Positions 27,047 through 39,221 of a DNA stretch of 64,000 nt are shown piece by piece; within the stretch, counting starts at the first letter, position 1; the number at the start of each line of letters is the position of its first letter. Location of the stretch: positions 310,001 through 374,000 of the forward strand of contig NZ_CP083951.1 of assembly GCF_006440675.2 (NCBI RefSeq), read 5' to 3'. The notes under the pieces were generated by a model. It worked only from the letters and a program-made list of their open reading frames with translations, searched no databases and was not told where the DNA came from. Source of the DNA: Mesorhizobium sp. B2-8-5. GTDB lineage: Bacteria > Pseudomonadota > Alphaproteobacteria > Rhizobiales > Rhizobiaceae. The translations under genes and the position numbers were made by a program.

Positions 27047-27427
27047 TTTTCCTCTCCGCGAGTGAACCTTTTCTCGCCCTGCAACGACCAATCTCCGGGC
27101 ATCCCACGCCGCGAGCCGTCCGGTTGGCTTCGTTTGGCTCGCGGTTGGCGGCGCCGCGCCGAGCGTTTAGGGCGGGGCGTGCGTGCTTGCTTCGCGCCAC
27201 CTTGATACCGTCTCAGGTCTGGCCGCCTCGTTGGACCCTGTTTCGGCGCGGACGCTGCCCGGAAAACCCCGCTTCGGCGGGGTTTTCCGTTTTCTCCAAA
27301 TGCGGCGGGGCAGGCATTCCGGGCAAGTTCAAAAACAAGCCGACGGCGACTTCCGGTCGCTCTTTGCCTTTGGCGAGAAACGGATTAAGAAACGGCTTCA
27401 GCCAAGCATTTGCGCGCGGAGCCACTC
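27047..27427. other. 381-bp gap, possible untranslated transcript
   Basis: I find no convincing gene here. It contains a GC-rich hairpin near 27110-27145 (CGAGCC paired with GGCTCG) and a strong terminator at 27261. The terminator lies 215 bases past the dehydrogenase stop, so the stretch 27047-27290 is either a long 3' untranslated region or a small RNA gene. The remaining part, 27296-27427, is the promoter region of the next gene. Confidence 0.4.
27261..27295 (+). terminator. Rho-independent terminator
   Basis: GGAAAACCCCGC (27261-27272) pairs perfectly with GCGGGGTTTTCC (27277-27288) around TTCG, followed by GTTTTCT. Twelve base pairs with a tetraloop, very stable. It ends transcripts from the importer operon or from an RNA starting in the gap. 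Confidence 0.92.
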
Positions 27428-28411
27428 ATGACCGAAATCCTGCAGACCCCCAAGCTCGTCGTCGTCTTCGGCGGCTCGGGCTTCGTCGGTCGCCATGTCG
27501 TGCGGGCGCTGGCCAAGCGCGGCTACCGCATCCGGGTCGCCTGCCGGCGGCCCGACCTTGCCGGCCATGTGCAGCCGCTCGGCAATGTCGGCCAGATCCA
27601 GCCGGTGCAGGCCAATGTGCGCGTGCGCTGGTCGGTAGACCGCGCCGTGCAGGGCGCCGACCATGTCGTCAACCTCGTCGCCATTCTGCATGAGACCGGC
27701 CGCCAGAAATTCGGCGCCGTGCACGATTTCGGGGCGCGCGCCGTCGCCGAAGCCGCGCGCTCGGTCGGTGCCGGCCTCACCCACATCTCGGCGCTCGGCG
27801 CCGATCTCAAGTCGCCGTCCGACTATGCCCGCACCAAGGCGCTCGGCGAAAAAGCCGTGTTCGACACGATCGGCGATGCCGTCATCTTCCGGCCGTCGAT
27901 CAATTTCGGGCCGGAGGACGGTTTCTTCAACCGCTTCGCCAACATGGCGCGTTATTCGCCCGTGCTGCCGCTGATCGGCGGCGGGCAGACCAAGTTCCAG
28001 CCGGTCTATGTCGGCGACGTCGCCGAAGCGGTGGCGCGTTCGGTCGACGGCAAGATCGAGGGCGGCCAGATCTACGAGCTCGGCGGGCCGCAGGTGCTGA
28101 CCTTCAAGCAATGCATGGAAGAGCTGCTGATGGTCGTCGAACGCCGCCGCCTCCTGGTGCCGGTGCCGTTCTGGGTGGCGAACATCCAGGCCTCGATCCT
28201 GCAGCTGCTGCCCAATCCGCTCTTGACCAAGGACCAGGTCATGCAGTTGCGCGAGCACAACGTCGTTTCGGACGACGCCGCCAAGGCCGCCAGGACCCTG
28301 ACCGGCCTCGGCATCCAGCCGCAGGCGATCGCCACGATCCTGCCCAGCTATCTCTGGCGCTTCCGCGCGGCCGGCCAGTTCCAGCAGCGCCGGCCTATCG
28401 CCGATCGCTGA
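27428..28411 (+). CDS. NDUFA9-like NAD(P)-binding protein (complex I assembly/quinone-associated SDR)
   Basis: A 327-residue extended SDR of the group related to the 39-kDa (NDUFA9) subunit of respiratory complex I. The nucleotide motif is 'VFGGSGFVGRHVVRALAKRG' (residues about 11-30), then 'VNLVAILHETGRQKF', 'HISALGADLKSPSDYARTKA' and 'VIFRPSINFGPEDGFFNRFA'. The SDR Tyr-Lys pair is present in 'YARTK', but catalysis is not established in this group. ATG 27428 has CGGAG upstream. Free-standing between a terminator and a convergent P450 gene. Confidence 0.88.
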   Translation: MTEILQTPKLVVVFGGSGFVGRHVVRALAKRGYRIRVACRRPDLAGHVQPLGNVGQIQPVQANVRVRWSVDRAVQGADHVVNLVAILHETGRQKFGAVHDFGARAVAEAARSVGAGLTHISALGADLKSPSDYARTKALGEKAVFDTIGDAVIFRPSINFGPEDGFFNRFANMARYSPVLPLIGGGQTKFQPVYVGDVAEAVARSVDGKIEGGQIYELGGPQVLTFKQCMEELLMVVERRRLLVPVPFWVANIQASILQLLPNPLLTKDQVMQLREHNVVSDDAAKAARTLTGLGIQPQAIATILPSYLWRFRAAGQFQQRRPIADR

Positions 28412-28418
28412 CAAAAGC

Positions 28419-29789
28419 TCAGGCGCGGCGGGAGACCTGCATCGGCAGGCCGCCCTGCGGTTGCGTGGTGAGCTTCTGCACCGGCCATGGCCGGGTCTCA
28501 GGAGTCACGTCGAACCGGAAGCGCGACAGCAGGATCGCCAGGGCGATGATCGCCTCCTGCATGGCGAAGCTGGCACCGATGCAGACGCGCGGCCCGGCGC
28601 CGAACGGCAGGTACTGGAACCGGTCGATCCGGTCGCGGTTTTCCGGATGGAAGCGCTCCGGCAGGAAGGCGTTCGGCCTGTCCCAGAGCTTGCGGTGGCG
28701 ATGCACGACCCACGGCATCACCAGCACGGCGGCGTATTTCGGAATGTACAACCCGTTCCAGGTCTCCGGCTCGATCGGCTCGCGGTTGATCGAGGGTGCC
28801 GGCGGGTAGAGCCGCAGCGCCTCCTCGAAAACGGCGCGGGTGAGCGGCATGGCATCCAGCCATTTGGTCGGATCGGGCTCGCGCGCCAGCACGGCGTCGA
28901 TCTCCCGCTCGACCTTGTCGCGTTCCCAGGGCGCCCCGGCGAGGCAATAGATCGTCCAGCCCAGCGCCCGCGCGGTCGTCTCGTGGCCGGCGCCGATGAA
29001 GGTGATGATGTTGTCCTCGACTTCGGCGCGCGTCAGTCCGTCCGGCCCCTCGGCGCGCAGCAGAAGCGTGAGGAAATCCTGAGGCACGCCGTCGGGATCG
29101 CGCTTCATCCGCTCTTCGCGCATCCTCACCGTGCCGGCGACGATGTTGCGGAAATAGGCCATGGTCTTGCGGCCGCGGATGCGGGTGAGACGCGGCAGCC
29201 ATTCCGGCGCGCGCAACAGGTCGAGCGGATCGACGCGGCCCATCGTCTCGAACAGGCGATCGATCTCCTTGGCGAAGCTGCCGGGCTCGCCGGCGATCTC
29301 GCCGGAAAACAGCGTCTCGGCCAGAATGTCATAGGTGAGCAGCGTCATGTCATGGGCGACATCGGTCTCACCGCCGGCCTCGTAGCGGGTGGCGAATTCC
29401 AGCGTGCGTCTCAGCATCGGCTCGGCGAAGCCGAAGATGTGGCGCGGCGTGAACACCGGCGCCATCGCCTTGCGCGAGCGCTTCCAGACCTCGCCCTCGG
29501 CGGTCAGCAGTCCGTCGCGCAGGATCGGCCGCAGCACCAGTTGGCGCACGGTCGCCATCTTGTAGTTCCTGGCGTTGTCGACCAGCACATGGCGGATAAG
29601 GCCCGGATCATTGGCGACCACCAGCGGCCCGCCGACGCCGGTGACCGAAATCCAGGGCTCGTTGTAGGTGTGCTCGCCCCATAATTCGAGCGGGTTGCGG
29701 TAGATGATACGCATCATCTCCAGCGTCGAAGGCGGCTTTGTGCGCGGCGTCGGCGCCGGCGGCACGAAGGGGGCGGGCTTGGTGTCCAT
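28419..29789 (-). CDS. Cytochrome P450
   Basis: A 456-residue soluble P450 monooxygenase. The I-helix is 'FIGAGHETTARALGWTIYC', the K-helix ExxR is 'FEEALRLYP', and the heme loop 'FGAGPRVCIG' carries the Cys ligand. Sequence character ('PPSTLEMMRIIYRNPLELWG') is that of CYP proteins common in Rhizobiales. ATG 29789 follows GGAG; a GTG far upstream would add 48 residues of low-complexity sequence. No ferredoxin is adjacent, but an FMN reductase is divergent. It ends 7 bases from the convergent NDUFA9-like gene. Substrate unknown. Confidence 0.93.
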   Translation of the reverse strand: MDTKPAPFVPPAPTPRTKPPSTLEMMRIIYRNPLELWGEHTYNEPWISVTGVGGPLVVANDPGLIRHVLVDNARNYKMATVRQLVLRPILRDGLLTAEGEVWKRSRKAMAPVFTPRHIFGFAEPMLRRTLEFATRYEAGGETDVAHDMTLLTYDILAETLFSGEIAGEPGSFAKEIDRLFETMGRVDPLDLLRAPEWLPRLTRIRGRKTMAYFRNIVAGTVRMREERMKRDPDGVPQDFLTLLLRAEGPDGLTRAEVEDNIITFIGAGHETTARALGWTIYCLAGAPWERDKVEREIDAVLAREPDPTKWLDAMPLTRAVFEEALRLYPPAPSINREPIEPETWNGLYIPKYAAVLVMPWVVHRHRKLWDRPNAFLPERFHPENRDRIDRFQYLPFGAGPRVCIGASFAMQEAIIALAILLSRFRFDVTPETRPWPVQKLTTQPQGGLPMQVSRRA

Positions 29790-29960
29790 GAAGCGTGCTC
29801 CGCTGACAGCGCCGAATGTAGTGTCCGACGAAGCGGACGTCCATGTGACCGAGCGGCCCGGCGCCTCGCCGGAATGTGAACGACGTCCGCCGATGCCTGC
29901 TTGTTGCGGGTGGAGGCTTGCTTTAGTCACCAACGGATACCGTCAAGCAAGGAGCCCCAA

Positions 29961-30533
29961 GTGAAGCAACGCCTGGACATCATCATCGGCAGCACGCGGC
30001 CGGGACGCGCCGGCCCGATCTTCGGCGAATGGCTGGAGGGCTTCGCCCGCGAGCATGGCAAGTTCGAGCCGGTGCTGACCGACATCGCGGCGTTCAACCT
30101 GCCGATGCTCGACGAGCCGCACCATCCGCGCCTGCGCAAATACGAGAACGACCACACCAAGGCCTGGTCGAAGGCGATCGATGCCGCCGATGCCTTCGTG
30201 TTCGTCGCGCCGGAGTATAACTACTTCGTGGCGCCCGCGATCGTGAACGCCATCGACTACCTGGTCCATGAATGGCGCTACAAGCCGGCAGCGATCTTCA
30301 GCTATGGCGGCGTGTCAGGCGGCCTGCGCGCGGCGCAGGCCTTGAAGCCGTTGCTCACCTCCGTCGGCGTCATGCCGATCCCGGAGGGCGTGGCGCTGCC
30401 CGCCTATGCGACGCTGCTCGACCAGAACCGAGCATTTCATCCGAGCGAACAGGTGCAGGGAGGCGCCAGGACGATGCTGGACGAACTGTCCCGATGGAGC
30501 GAGGCGCTGAAGACGTTGCGTGCCGCCGGATAG
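29961..30533 (+). CDS. NADPH-dependent FMN reductase
   Basis: A 190-residue flavodoxin-fold reductase. 'IIGSTRPGRAGPIFGEWL' is the FMN phosphate loop and 'VAPEYNYFVAPAIVNAIDYL' the isoalloxazine-binding segment. The start is GTG 29961, with AAGGAG 7 bases upstream. Divergent from the P450 gene with 171 bases between, so the two may share regulation, and it could in principle supply reduced flavin; that link is speculative. Quinone or chromate reduction is equally possible. Confidence 0.9.
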   Translation: MKQRLDIIIGSTRPGRAGPIFGEWLEGFAREHGKFEPVLTDIAAFNLPMLDEPHHPRLRKYENDHTKAWSKAIDAADAFVFVAPEYNYFVAPAIVNAIDYLVHEWRYKPAAIFSYGGVSGGLRAAQALKPLLTSVGVMPIPEGVALPAYATLLDQNRAFHPSEQVQGGARTMLDELSRWSEALKTLRAAG

Positions 30534-33245
<2,712 letters not shown>

Positions 33246-33448
33246 GACCGTAGCGATGCTCTAAAGAAGCTTGCCAAAGCGGCGTTCAGCAGCGCCGCCT
33301 GACCACGATCCACTCCGACGATATAGCTCGTGAAATTGGTCGCACCGTTGCCGATGCGGCGATTCTAGCCAGTGGCTCCAGGCGATGAAATAGCCTCATG
33401 GCCTGCTTCCGGCTGTCTGTTCCGGCCACCGATCCGGCAAGTGGTCCT

Positions 33449-34996
33449 CTATTCCGGCATTCCAAGGCTTCTCAGCGCGTTTTCGTGTCGGTCGAGAATT
33501 TCAGCTCTAAAGGGCATCGAGTCGCGAACCGTCCGCAAGGTGAGCTCCGGATATTCGCGCTGACAACGCACCATTTGCTGCCGGGCTTCGTCGAGGCGTC
33601 CCGCTTCGACAAGGGCCGGCATCAGCGTACGCAGTATCCACAAGGCATTCGGATGCTCCGCCAGGATACGCAGATACAGGTCCGCCGCCTGACCGGGCCG
33701 CCTGGCGCTGAAATGCACGACAGCCAGGCCCAAGTGACAGGTATAAACCATGGGATCGAACGGCCCCAGTCGCAGCGACCGCTCGAAGCATTCCGCCGCC
33801 CGCTCGACCTCGTCTCTGTAGGCTGCAACCCACCCGCTCCTGTTCCAGGCAAAGGCCGAATTGGGATCGATCGAACACGCCTTTTCAAGCAGCGCGCCTG
33901 CGGTGACGAAATTGCCCGACACGGTGTGGGCAGCGCCGAGCACGGCCAGGGAAAATGGATCGTCACCGTTGAGTTCGGCAGATCGCTCCGCCAGCCCCAG
34001 CGCACGGCGCCGGTCGGCCTCTGGCGAGGTCGACCAACTGTAGATCTTGCGCTGCGCATGACACCAGGACAGCAGGGACAGAGCCAGCGGATAATCGGGA
34101 TCGCCCAGCAAAGCCTTCTCAAGCGTCTCGATGGCAATCGCATTGTCCTGGCGGCCGAGCGCCCAGACATGCGGCAGACTGCGCATCACCAGATCGTAGG
34201 TTTGCAGGTCGCCCGGCCGCTTGCGGCGCGCACGCTCGATTTCCGCCATCTGGATTGACGGCAGAATCGCGCCTGCGACACCCGCCGTCACATTGTCCTG
34301 CAGCGCGAACGCATCCGCGATGTCACCTTTGAAACCTTCCGCCCAGATTAGACTGCCGGTCTCTGCCTCGACCAGCCGCGCCGAGATGCGGATCTGGTCG
34401 AGATGCCGGCGCACGCTTCCTTCCAGCACGTAGCGGACGCCGAGCTCGCGGCCGATGCGCGGCAGATCAAGCGCCTGGCCTCGGTAAGCAAAGGCCGAGT
34501 TGCGCGAGATGACGAACAGGCCGCGAATGCGCGCTAGCGCCGCCGTGATCTCCTCTACCGTGCCGTCGGCGAGGTAGGATTGCTCGGGGTCCGATGACAG
34601 ATTCTCGAATGGAAGCACGACGAGCGACGGCTTGTCGGGGAGCTGAGGCGACGGACGCGCATCGACGGCTGGCGGTCCCTCCAGCACTTCGCCGGGGAAC
34701 ATGTAGCCGCGGCGCGGCATGGTGCGGATCAGCGTCTGCGCTTTGTCGCCTAGCGCGCGGCGGATGTCGCTGATGCATTGGGTGAGCGAATCTTCGGTGA
34801 CGATCACGTCGCTCCACACCGCATGCAGAAGCTCGTCCTTCGGCACCAGCCGGCCGGCGTTGCGGATAAGAAAAATCAGCAGATCGAGCGATTTCGGTCG
34901 CAGCGCGATCTCGCCTGAACCGTCGCGCAACACTCCGGCGCGCGTGTCGAGGCTGAAGCCGGCGAAGCTGTAGATCGGCTGTGGCTCGACGTTCAT
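33449..34996 (-). CDS. OmpR-type winged-helix regulator with TolB-like and TPR domains
   Basis: A 515-residue one-component regulator. Residues about 8-100 are a DNA-binding winged helix ('EIALRPKSLDLLIFLIRNAG', 'SDIRRALGDKAQTLIRTMPR'). Residues about 118-245 resemble the TolB N-terminal/adenylate cyclase-associated domain ('LVVLPFENLSSDPEQSYLAD', 'VRYVLEGSVRR'). From about 265 onward are TPR helices ('LLEKACSIDPNSAFAWNRSG'). No membrane segment, unlike CadC. Such proteins are numerous in rhizobia and of unknown trigger. Convergent with gyrB across about 200 bases that hold no feature I can support. Confidence 0.85.
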   Translation of the reverse strand: MNVEPQPIYSFAGFSLDTRAGVLRDGSGEIALRPKSLDLLIFLIRNAGRLVPKDELLHAVWSDVIVTEDSLTQCISDIRRALGDKAQTLIRTMPRRGYMFPGEVLEGPPAVDARPSPQLPDKPSLVVLPFENLSSDPEQSYLADGTVEEITAALARIRGLFVISRNSAFAYRGQALDLPRIGRELGVRYVLEGSVRRHLDQIRISARLVEAETGSLIWAEGFKGDIADAFALQDNVTAGVAGAILPSIQMAEIERARRKRPGDLQTYDLVMRSLPHVWALGRQDNAIAIETLEKALLGDPDYPLALSLLSWCHAQRKIYSWSTSPEADRRRALGLAERSAELNGDDPFSLAVLGAAHTVSGNFVTAGALLEKACSIDPNSAFAWNRSGWVAAYRDEVERAAECFERSLRLGPFDPMVYTCHLGLAVVHFSARRPGQAADLYLRILAEHPNALWILRTLMPALVEAGRLDEARQQMVRCQREYPELTLRTVRDSMPFRAEILDRHENALRSLGMPE

Positions 34997-35202
34997 CGCG
35001 ACTGTCTGATCCTCAGAATTTTCAGAGCTTCGTCAGTACTCTTTCAGGCCGCTTTCCGGACAAGCATCTCGAAACGGCGCAATCTCGCACTCAACGATGA
35101 AGGTGGCAAGAAACCCAAGCCGCAACGCGTGGGCAAGATCGCTGCAACCGGTGCGCAGGCCAAGGCCGCGCCGAATGCCGGCGATCGCAACAGGAGGCAA
35201 CC

Positions 35203-35517
35203 ATGTCGAGCACGGAGACAAACGCCATGACAACGACCGATCATTCGATTGGTGCCGAAACCGGCTACCGGCGGCACGCTCTCGTCTCGCTTTTCCGGAT
35301 GTACGAGGCGGTGAAATGGACGCTGTTGTGGCTGCCACGGTTCTGGAAGGCGCGCAGCCAGCTCGCATGTCTGGCCGCCATGAGCGAATGCGAGCGTCGC
35401 GATATCGGCCTTACCAGCTGCGATCTCGAGAACGCCTTTGCCTTGCCGGTCGACCGCGACCCGACAGAAATGCTGGCGCAGGTGGTGACAGACCGCCGCC
35501 TTCGCCGCGAACACTGA
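35203..35517 (+). CDS. DUF1127-containing small protein
   Basis: A 104-residue protein. The C-terminal half has the DUF1127 pattern 'LAAMSECERRDIGLTSCDLE', while 'ALVSLFRMYEAVKWTLLWLP' before it is amphipathic or hydrophobic. DUF1127 proteins are short, basic and widespread in alphaproteobacteria; some affect RNA turnover and phosphate or carbon responses. AGGAGG lies 6 bases before ATG 35203, one of the best ribosome binding sites in the window; ATG 35227 is an alternative. Divergent from the wHTH/TPR regulator, which may control it. Confidence 0.8.
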   Translation: MSSTETNAMTTTDHSIGAETGYRRHALVSLFRMYEAVKWTLLWLPRFWKARSQLACLAAMSECERRDIGLTSCDLENAFALPVDRDPTEMLAQVVTDRRLRREH

Positions 35518-35631
35518 TTGGAGAGCGGCCAGGTTTCGGCTGCGCCTTGAGCATTCGCCACGGAGTAGACCTGAGTGTCTGCGCGGTGGGCTGCTCGTGA
35601 CGCATCGGCACCGAGGCCATCCGATCAACGA

Positions 35632-35668
35632 AAAACCACGGCCTGTCGCTGCCGGGCTTTTCTGTTTC
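35632..35668. terminator. Likely bidirectional terminator
   Basis: AAAACCACGGC pairs with GCCGGGCTTTT (9 of 11 positions) around CTGTCGCT, with T-rich sequence following. It lies between the ends of the convergent DUF1127 and pntB genes. Confidence 0.45.
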
Positions 35669-35689
35669 GGTCAGTCGGCCACAGTCGCC

Positions 35690-37096
35690 TCAGTGATCAA
35701 ACGCCTTGACGATTTCCTCGGTCATCTTCTTGGCGTCGCCCAATAGCATCATGGTGCCGTCCTTGTAGAACAGCGTGTTGTCGATGCCGGCATAGCCGGA
35801 GCCGAGCGAGCGCTTGACGAATAGGCAGGTGCGGGCCTTGTCGACGTCGAGGATCGGCATGCCGTAGATCGGCGAGGACTTATCGTCGCGCGCGGACGGG
35901 TTGGTGACGTCGTTGGCGCCGATGACATAGGCGACGTCCGCCTGCGCGAACTCCGAGTTGATGTCCTCCAGCTCGAACACCTCGTCGTAAGGCACGTTGG
36001 CCTCGGCCAAGAGCACGTTCATGTGGCCGGGCATACGGCCGGCCACCGGATGGATGGCGTATTTCACCTCGACGCCGGCGGCCTTGAGCTTGTCGGCCAT
36101 CTCGCGCAGCGCGTGCTGCGCCTGGGCGACCGCCATGCCGTAGCCGGGCACGATGATGACCTTCTGCGCGTTCATCATCAGATAGGCGGCGTCATCGGCC
36201 GAGCCCTGCTTGACGGTGCGCTCGATGCCGTCGTCGGCAACCGCGGCCGTCTCGCCGCCGAAGCCGCCGAGGATGACCGAGATGAAGGAGCGGTTCATGC
36301 CCTTGCACATGATGTAGGACAGGATCGCGCCGGACGAGCCGACCAGCGCGCCGGTGATGATCAGCGCCAGATTGCCGAGGGTGAAACCAAGCGCGGCAGC
36401 CGCCCAGCCCGAGTAGGAATTCAGCATCGACACCACGACCGGCATGTCGGCGCCGCCGATCGGGATGATCAAGAGCACGCCGAGCACCAGCGAGGCGGCG
36501 ACGATCAGCCAGAAGACGAGCTTCGATTCCGTGGTGACCAACAGCACGATCAGCACCACCAACGCGATGCCGAGCGCGATGTTGATGAGATGTCGGCCGC
36601 CGATCATGATCGGCTTGCCGGACATGCGGCCGTCGAGCTTGAGGAAGGCGATGACCGAGCCGGTGAAGGTGATGGCGCCGATGGCTACGCCCAGGCTCAT
36701 TTCGACCAGCGCCTGCGCATGGATGTCGCCCGCCGTGCCGATGCCGAAGCTCTCCGGCGCGTACATGGCGGCAGCCGCCACCATCACGGCGGCGAAGCCG
36801 ACGAGCGAGTGGAAGGCGGCGACCAGCTGCGGCATCGAGGTCATGGCGATGCGGCGCGCGGTGACCGCGCCGATGCCGCCACCGATGGCCAGCCCGAGCA
36901 CGATCCAGCCGAAACGGCCGACCGAGGGAGCCAAAGGCAAAGCCAATGCCAGCGTGGTGGCGATAGCGATCGCCATACCGATCATGCCGAAGAGATTGCC
37001 TCGCCGGCTGGTGGTGGGATGCGACAGCCCGCGCAGCGCCAGGATGAACAGGATGCCGGAGACGAGATAGAGGAAGGAAGCCAGATTGACGGTCAC
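35690..37096 (-). CDS. pntB: NAD(P) transhydrogenase subunit beta
   Basis: Membrane and NADP(H)-binding subunit of proton-translocating transhydrogenase, which makes NADPH from NADH using the proton gradient. 468 residues: about nine membrane helices first, then the NADP domain from about residue 295 ('VIIVPGYGMAVAQAQHALRE' is the fingerprint, followed by 'HPVAGRMPGHMNVLLAEANV' and 'YVIGANDVTNPSARDDKSSP'). The start is GTG 37096, one base after the pntAB stop, with AAGGAAAA upstream; the frame continues further left with no family match. Last of the three pnt genes. Confidence 0.96.
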   Translation of the reverse strand: MTVNLASFLYLVSGILFILALRGLSHPTTSRRGNLFGMIGMAIAIATTLALALPLAPSVGRFGWIVLGLAIGGGIGAVTARRIAMTSMPQLVAAFHSLVGFAAVMVAAAAMYAPESFGIGTAGDIHAQALVEMSLGVAIGAITFTGSVIAFLKLDGRMSGKPIMIGGRHLINIALGIALVVLIVLLVTTESKLVFWLIVAASLVLGVLLIIPIGGADMPVVVSMLNSYSGWAAAALGFTLGNLALIITGALVGSSGAILSYIMCKGMNRSFISVILGGFGGETAAVADDGIERTVKQGSADDAAYLMMNAQKVIIVPGYGMAVAQAQHALREMADKLKAAGVEVKYAIHPVAGRMPGHMNVLLAEANVPYDEVFELEDINSEFAQADVAYVIGANDVTNPSARDDKSSPIYGMPILDVDKARTCLFVKRSLGSGYAGIDNTLFYKDGTMMLLGDAKKMTEEIVKAFDH

Positions 37097-37097
37097 G

Positions 37098-37517
37098 TCA
37101 CTTTTCCTTCTTCTTGTACATGGCGAGCATGCGCTGGGTGACCAGGAAGCCGCCGAAGATGTTGACCGAGACCAGCACCAGGGCGACGAAACCGAAGCCG
37201 GCGGCGAGCCCGGAGGCCGAGATGCCGACGGCGAGCAGCGCGCCGACGACAATGACCGATGAAATGGCGTTGGTGACGGCCATCAGCGGTGTGTGCAGCG
37301 CCGGCGTCACCGACCAGACGACATAATAGCCGACGAAGATCGCCAGCACGAAGATGGCGAGTTGGAAGACGAAGGGATCGACGGCGCCACCAGACAGCGC
37401 GTGCGCCGCGTTACCGGCAGCCTCGCCTGCGGGCGCGTTGGCAAGATCCTGCACCGCAAGGCGAACGGCGGCAGTCGCCTGATCGAGTTGGTCGAGGGCT
37501 TTCTGCAAGGCGTCCAT
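37098..37517 (-). CDS. pntAB: NAD(P) transhydrogenase subunit alpha part 2
   Basis: A 139-residue membrane component with about four helices ('[20 protein letters not shown]', '[20 protein letters not shown]', '[20 protein letters not shown]'), ending in '[11 protein letters not shown]'. In enterobacteria this is the tail of PntA; alphaproteobacteria often keep it separate, as here. ATG 37517 begins on the last base of the pntAA stop; a GTG one codon earlier is also possible. Forms the proton channel with PntB. Confidence 0.95.
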   Translation of the reverse strand: MDALQKALDQLDQATAAVRLAVQDLANAPAGEAAGNAAHALSGGAVDPFVFQLAIFVLAIFVGYYVVWSVTPALHTPLMAVTNAISSVIVVGALLAVGISASGLAAGFGFVALVLVSVNIFGGFLVTQRMLAMYKKKEK

Positions 37518-38761
37518 CACGCGGTCCCCTTAGGCTTGGCTGCGGACTTCTTCTTCGGCGCCGGTCTGGCGTCGGCGACCATGCTCGTCGCCGGAATGGC
37601 CGCCGGCTCGGTGCGCGGCTGCTCGACCGCCTTGGCGAAGTTCGGATGCACCACCTTGCCGGCGTCGGTCAGCATCGTGGCCTTGACCAGATCGTCGTCG
37701 CGCCTGATGGCAAGCTGCTTCGCCGCCTTGTCGACCATCGTCTCGAGGAAGGCGTATAGGTTCTTGGCGTAGAGCAGCGAGGCGGATGCGGCGACACGGC
37801 CCGGCACGTTGAGGTGGCCGACGATCTTGACGCCATTCCCAGTCATCACGACCTTGCCCGGCACCGCGCCCTCGACATTGCCGCCGCGCTCGACGGCGAG
37901 GTCGACGATCACCGAGCCCGGCTTCATCGAGGCAACCATGGCGGCCGAGACCAGCTTCGGCGCCGGACGGCCCGGTATCAGCGCGGTGGTGATAACGATG
38001 TCCTGCTTGGCGATGTGCTCGGCGGTGAGCGCCGCCTGCTTGGCCTGGTATTCCTTCGACATTTCCTTGGCGTAGCCGCCGGCCGTCTCGGCCGCCTTGA
38101 ACTCCTCGTCCTCGACCGCCAGAAATTTTGCGCCGAGCGACTGCACCTGCTCCTTCACCGCCGGGCGCACGTCGGTGGCGGTGACGACAGAGCCGAGGCG
38201 GCGCGCGGTGGCGATGGCCTGCAGGCCGGCGACGCCGACCCCCATGATGAAGGTCTTTGCCGCCGGCACGGTGCCGGCCGCCGTCATCATCATCGGCAGC
38301 GCGCGGTCATATTCGGCGGCGGCATCGATCACCGCCTGGTAGCCGGCGAGGTTGGCCTGCGAGGACAGCACGTCCATCGATTGCGCACGGGTGATGCGCG
38401 GCATGAACTCCATGGAAAAGGCGGTGATGCCGGCCTTGGCCATCGCGGCCACCGCGGCATCGTTGCCGTAGGGATCCATGATGGCGATCACGGCGGCGCC
38501 CGACTTGTAGCCCTTGAGCTCCGCATCCGTCGGCCGGCGCACTTTCAGCACAACATCGGCCTTCTTGGCGTCGGCCGCCGTTCCGATCGCACCGCCGGCA
38601 GCAGTGAAGTCCTGGTCGGGGATGCGGGAGCCGAGGCCGGCGCCCTTCTCGACGATCACGTCGAAGCCGAGACCCGTCAGGCGCTTGACCGTCTCCGGCG
38701 AGGCCGCGACGCGCGGCTCGTTCGGGTCAACCTCACGAGGGATGAATACTATTTGTCCCAC
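37517..38761 (-). CDS. pntAA: NAD(P) transhydrogenase subunit alpha part 1
   Basis: The soluble NAD(H)-binding subunit, 414 residues, related to alanine dehydrogenase. '[20 protein letters not shown]' opens it, '[20 protein letters not shown]' follows, the Rossmann motif is '[20 protein letters not shown]', and '[20 protein letters not shown]' is the conserved loop. The start is GTG 38761, with AAAGGATC upstream. The C-terminus has an Ala/Lys-rich tail. It heads the pntAA-pntAB-pntB group, 85 bases downstream of the CoxIV-like gene on the same strand. Confidence 0.95.
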   Translation of the reverse strand: MGQIVFIPREVDPNEPRVAASPETVKRLTGLGFDVIVEKGAGLGSRIPDQDFTAAGGAIGTAADAKKADVVLKVRRPTDAELKGYKSGAAVIAIMDPYGNDAAVAAMAKAGITAFSMEFMPRITRAQSMDVLSSQANLAGYQAVIDAAAEYDRALPMMMTAAGTVPAAKTFIMGVGVAGLQAIATARRLGSVVTATDVRPAVKEQVQSLGAKFLAVEDEEFKAAETAGGYAKEMSKEYQAKQAALTAEHIAKQDIVITTALIPGRPAPKLVSAAMVASMKPGSVIVDLAVERGGNVEGAVPGKVVMTGNGVKIVGHLNVPGRVAASASLLYAKNLYAFLETMVDKAAKQLAIRRDDDLVKATMLTDAGKVVHPNFAKAVEQPRTEPAAIPATSMVADARPAPKKKSAAKPKGTA

Positions 38762-38846
38762 CGGATGATCCTTTCGGCTGGAACCTTGATTGCGCAAGGC
38801 GTCGGCCGGACGTCCGGCGACGTCGAGGGCAATGGGCTTGGGAAGT

Positions 38847-39071
38847 CTACCGCAGAATGAGAGTGCCGACGGCCATGATCAGGATGAACAGGACGGTCGC
38901 CGAGAAGAAGCCGCCGACGAAGAAGCCGAAGGCCATTGCGATAAGGATGGCGGCACAGAACAGCGAGCCGTATTTGGCAAGACCGAGGAAGCCCTTGTAG
39001 GTACGGTCGTGCTCGGCATAGTCCATTTGCGCGCCCAGCTCGACAGGACCGGTCGGCGTGTGATCAGCCAT
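38847..39071 (-). CDS. aa3-type cytochrome c oxidase subunit IV family protein
   Basis: A 74-residue protein. The N-terminal half, 'PVELGAQMDYAEHDRTYKGF', is the hallmark of the bacterial aa3 subunit IV family (PF07835 as I recall); the C-terminal half is two hydrophobic stretches separated by Gly-Gly. In Paracoccus the subunit wraps the oxidase in one helix. Here it sits directly before the transhydrogenase genes, not with oxidase genes. ATG 39071 has GGGG upstream; a longer start would add 11 residues. Confidence 0.85.
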   Translation of the reverse strand: MADHTPTGPVELGAQMDYAEHDRTYKGFLGLAKYGSLFCAAILIAMAFGFFVGGFFSATVLFILIMAVGTLILR

Positions 39072-39221
39072 GGAAGTACCCCTTCGAAAATGCCTTTGAG
39101 GCACATAGCGAAAAGCCGAACCAAGAGCAATGGCGCTATTGCCGCATAGCCGGCGACAACAGCCTCAAACGAAAGTTGAAATTGAATGCCGCAGCCGTGT
39201 CCACGCGGCCGGCGCGGGATT

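Noticed and set aside
27047..27290. 6S RNA or SRP RNA
   Set aside because: I could not find the conserved core of either; only a generic non-coding transcript can be proposed.
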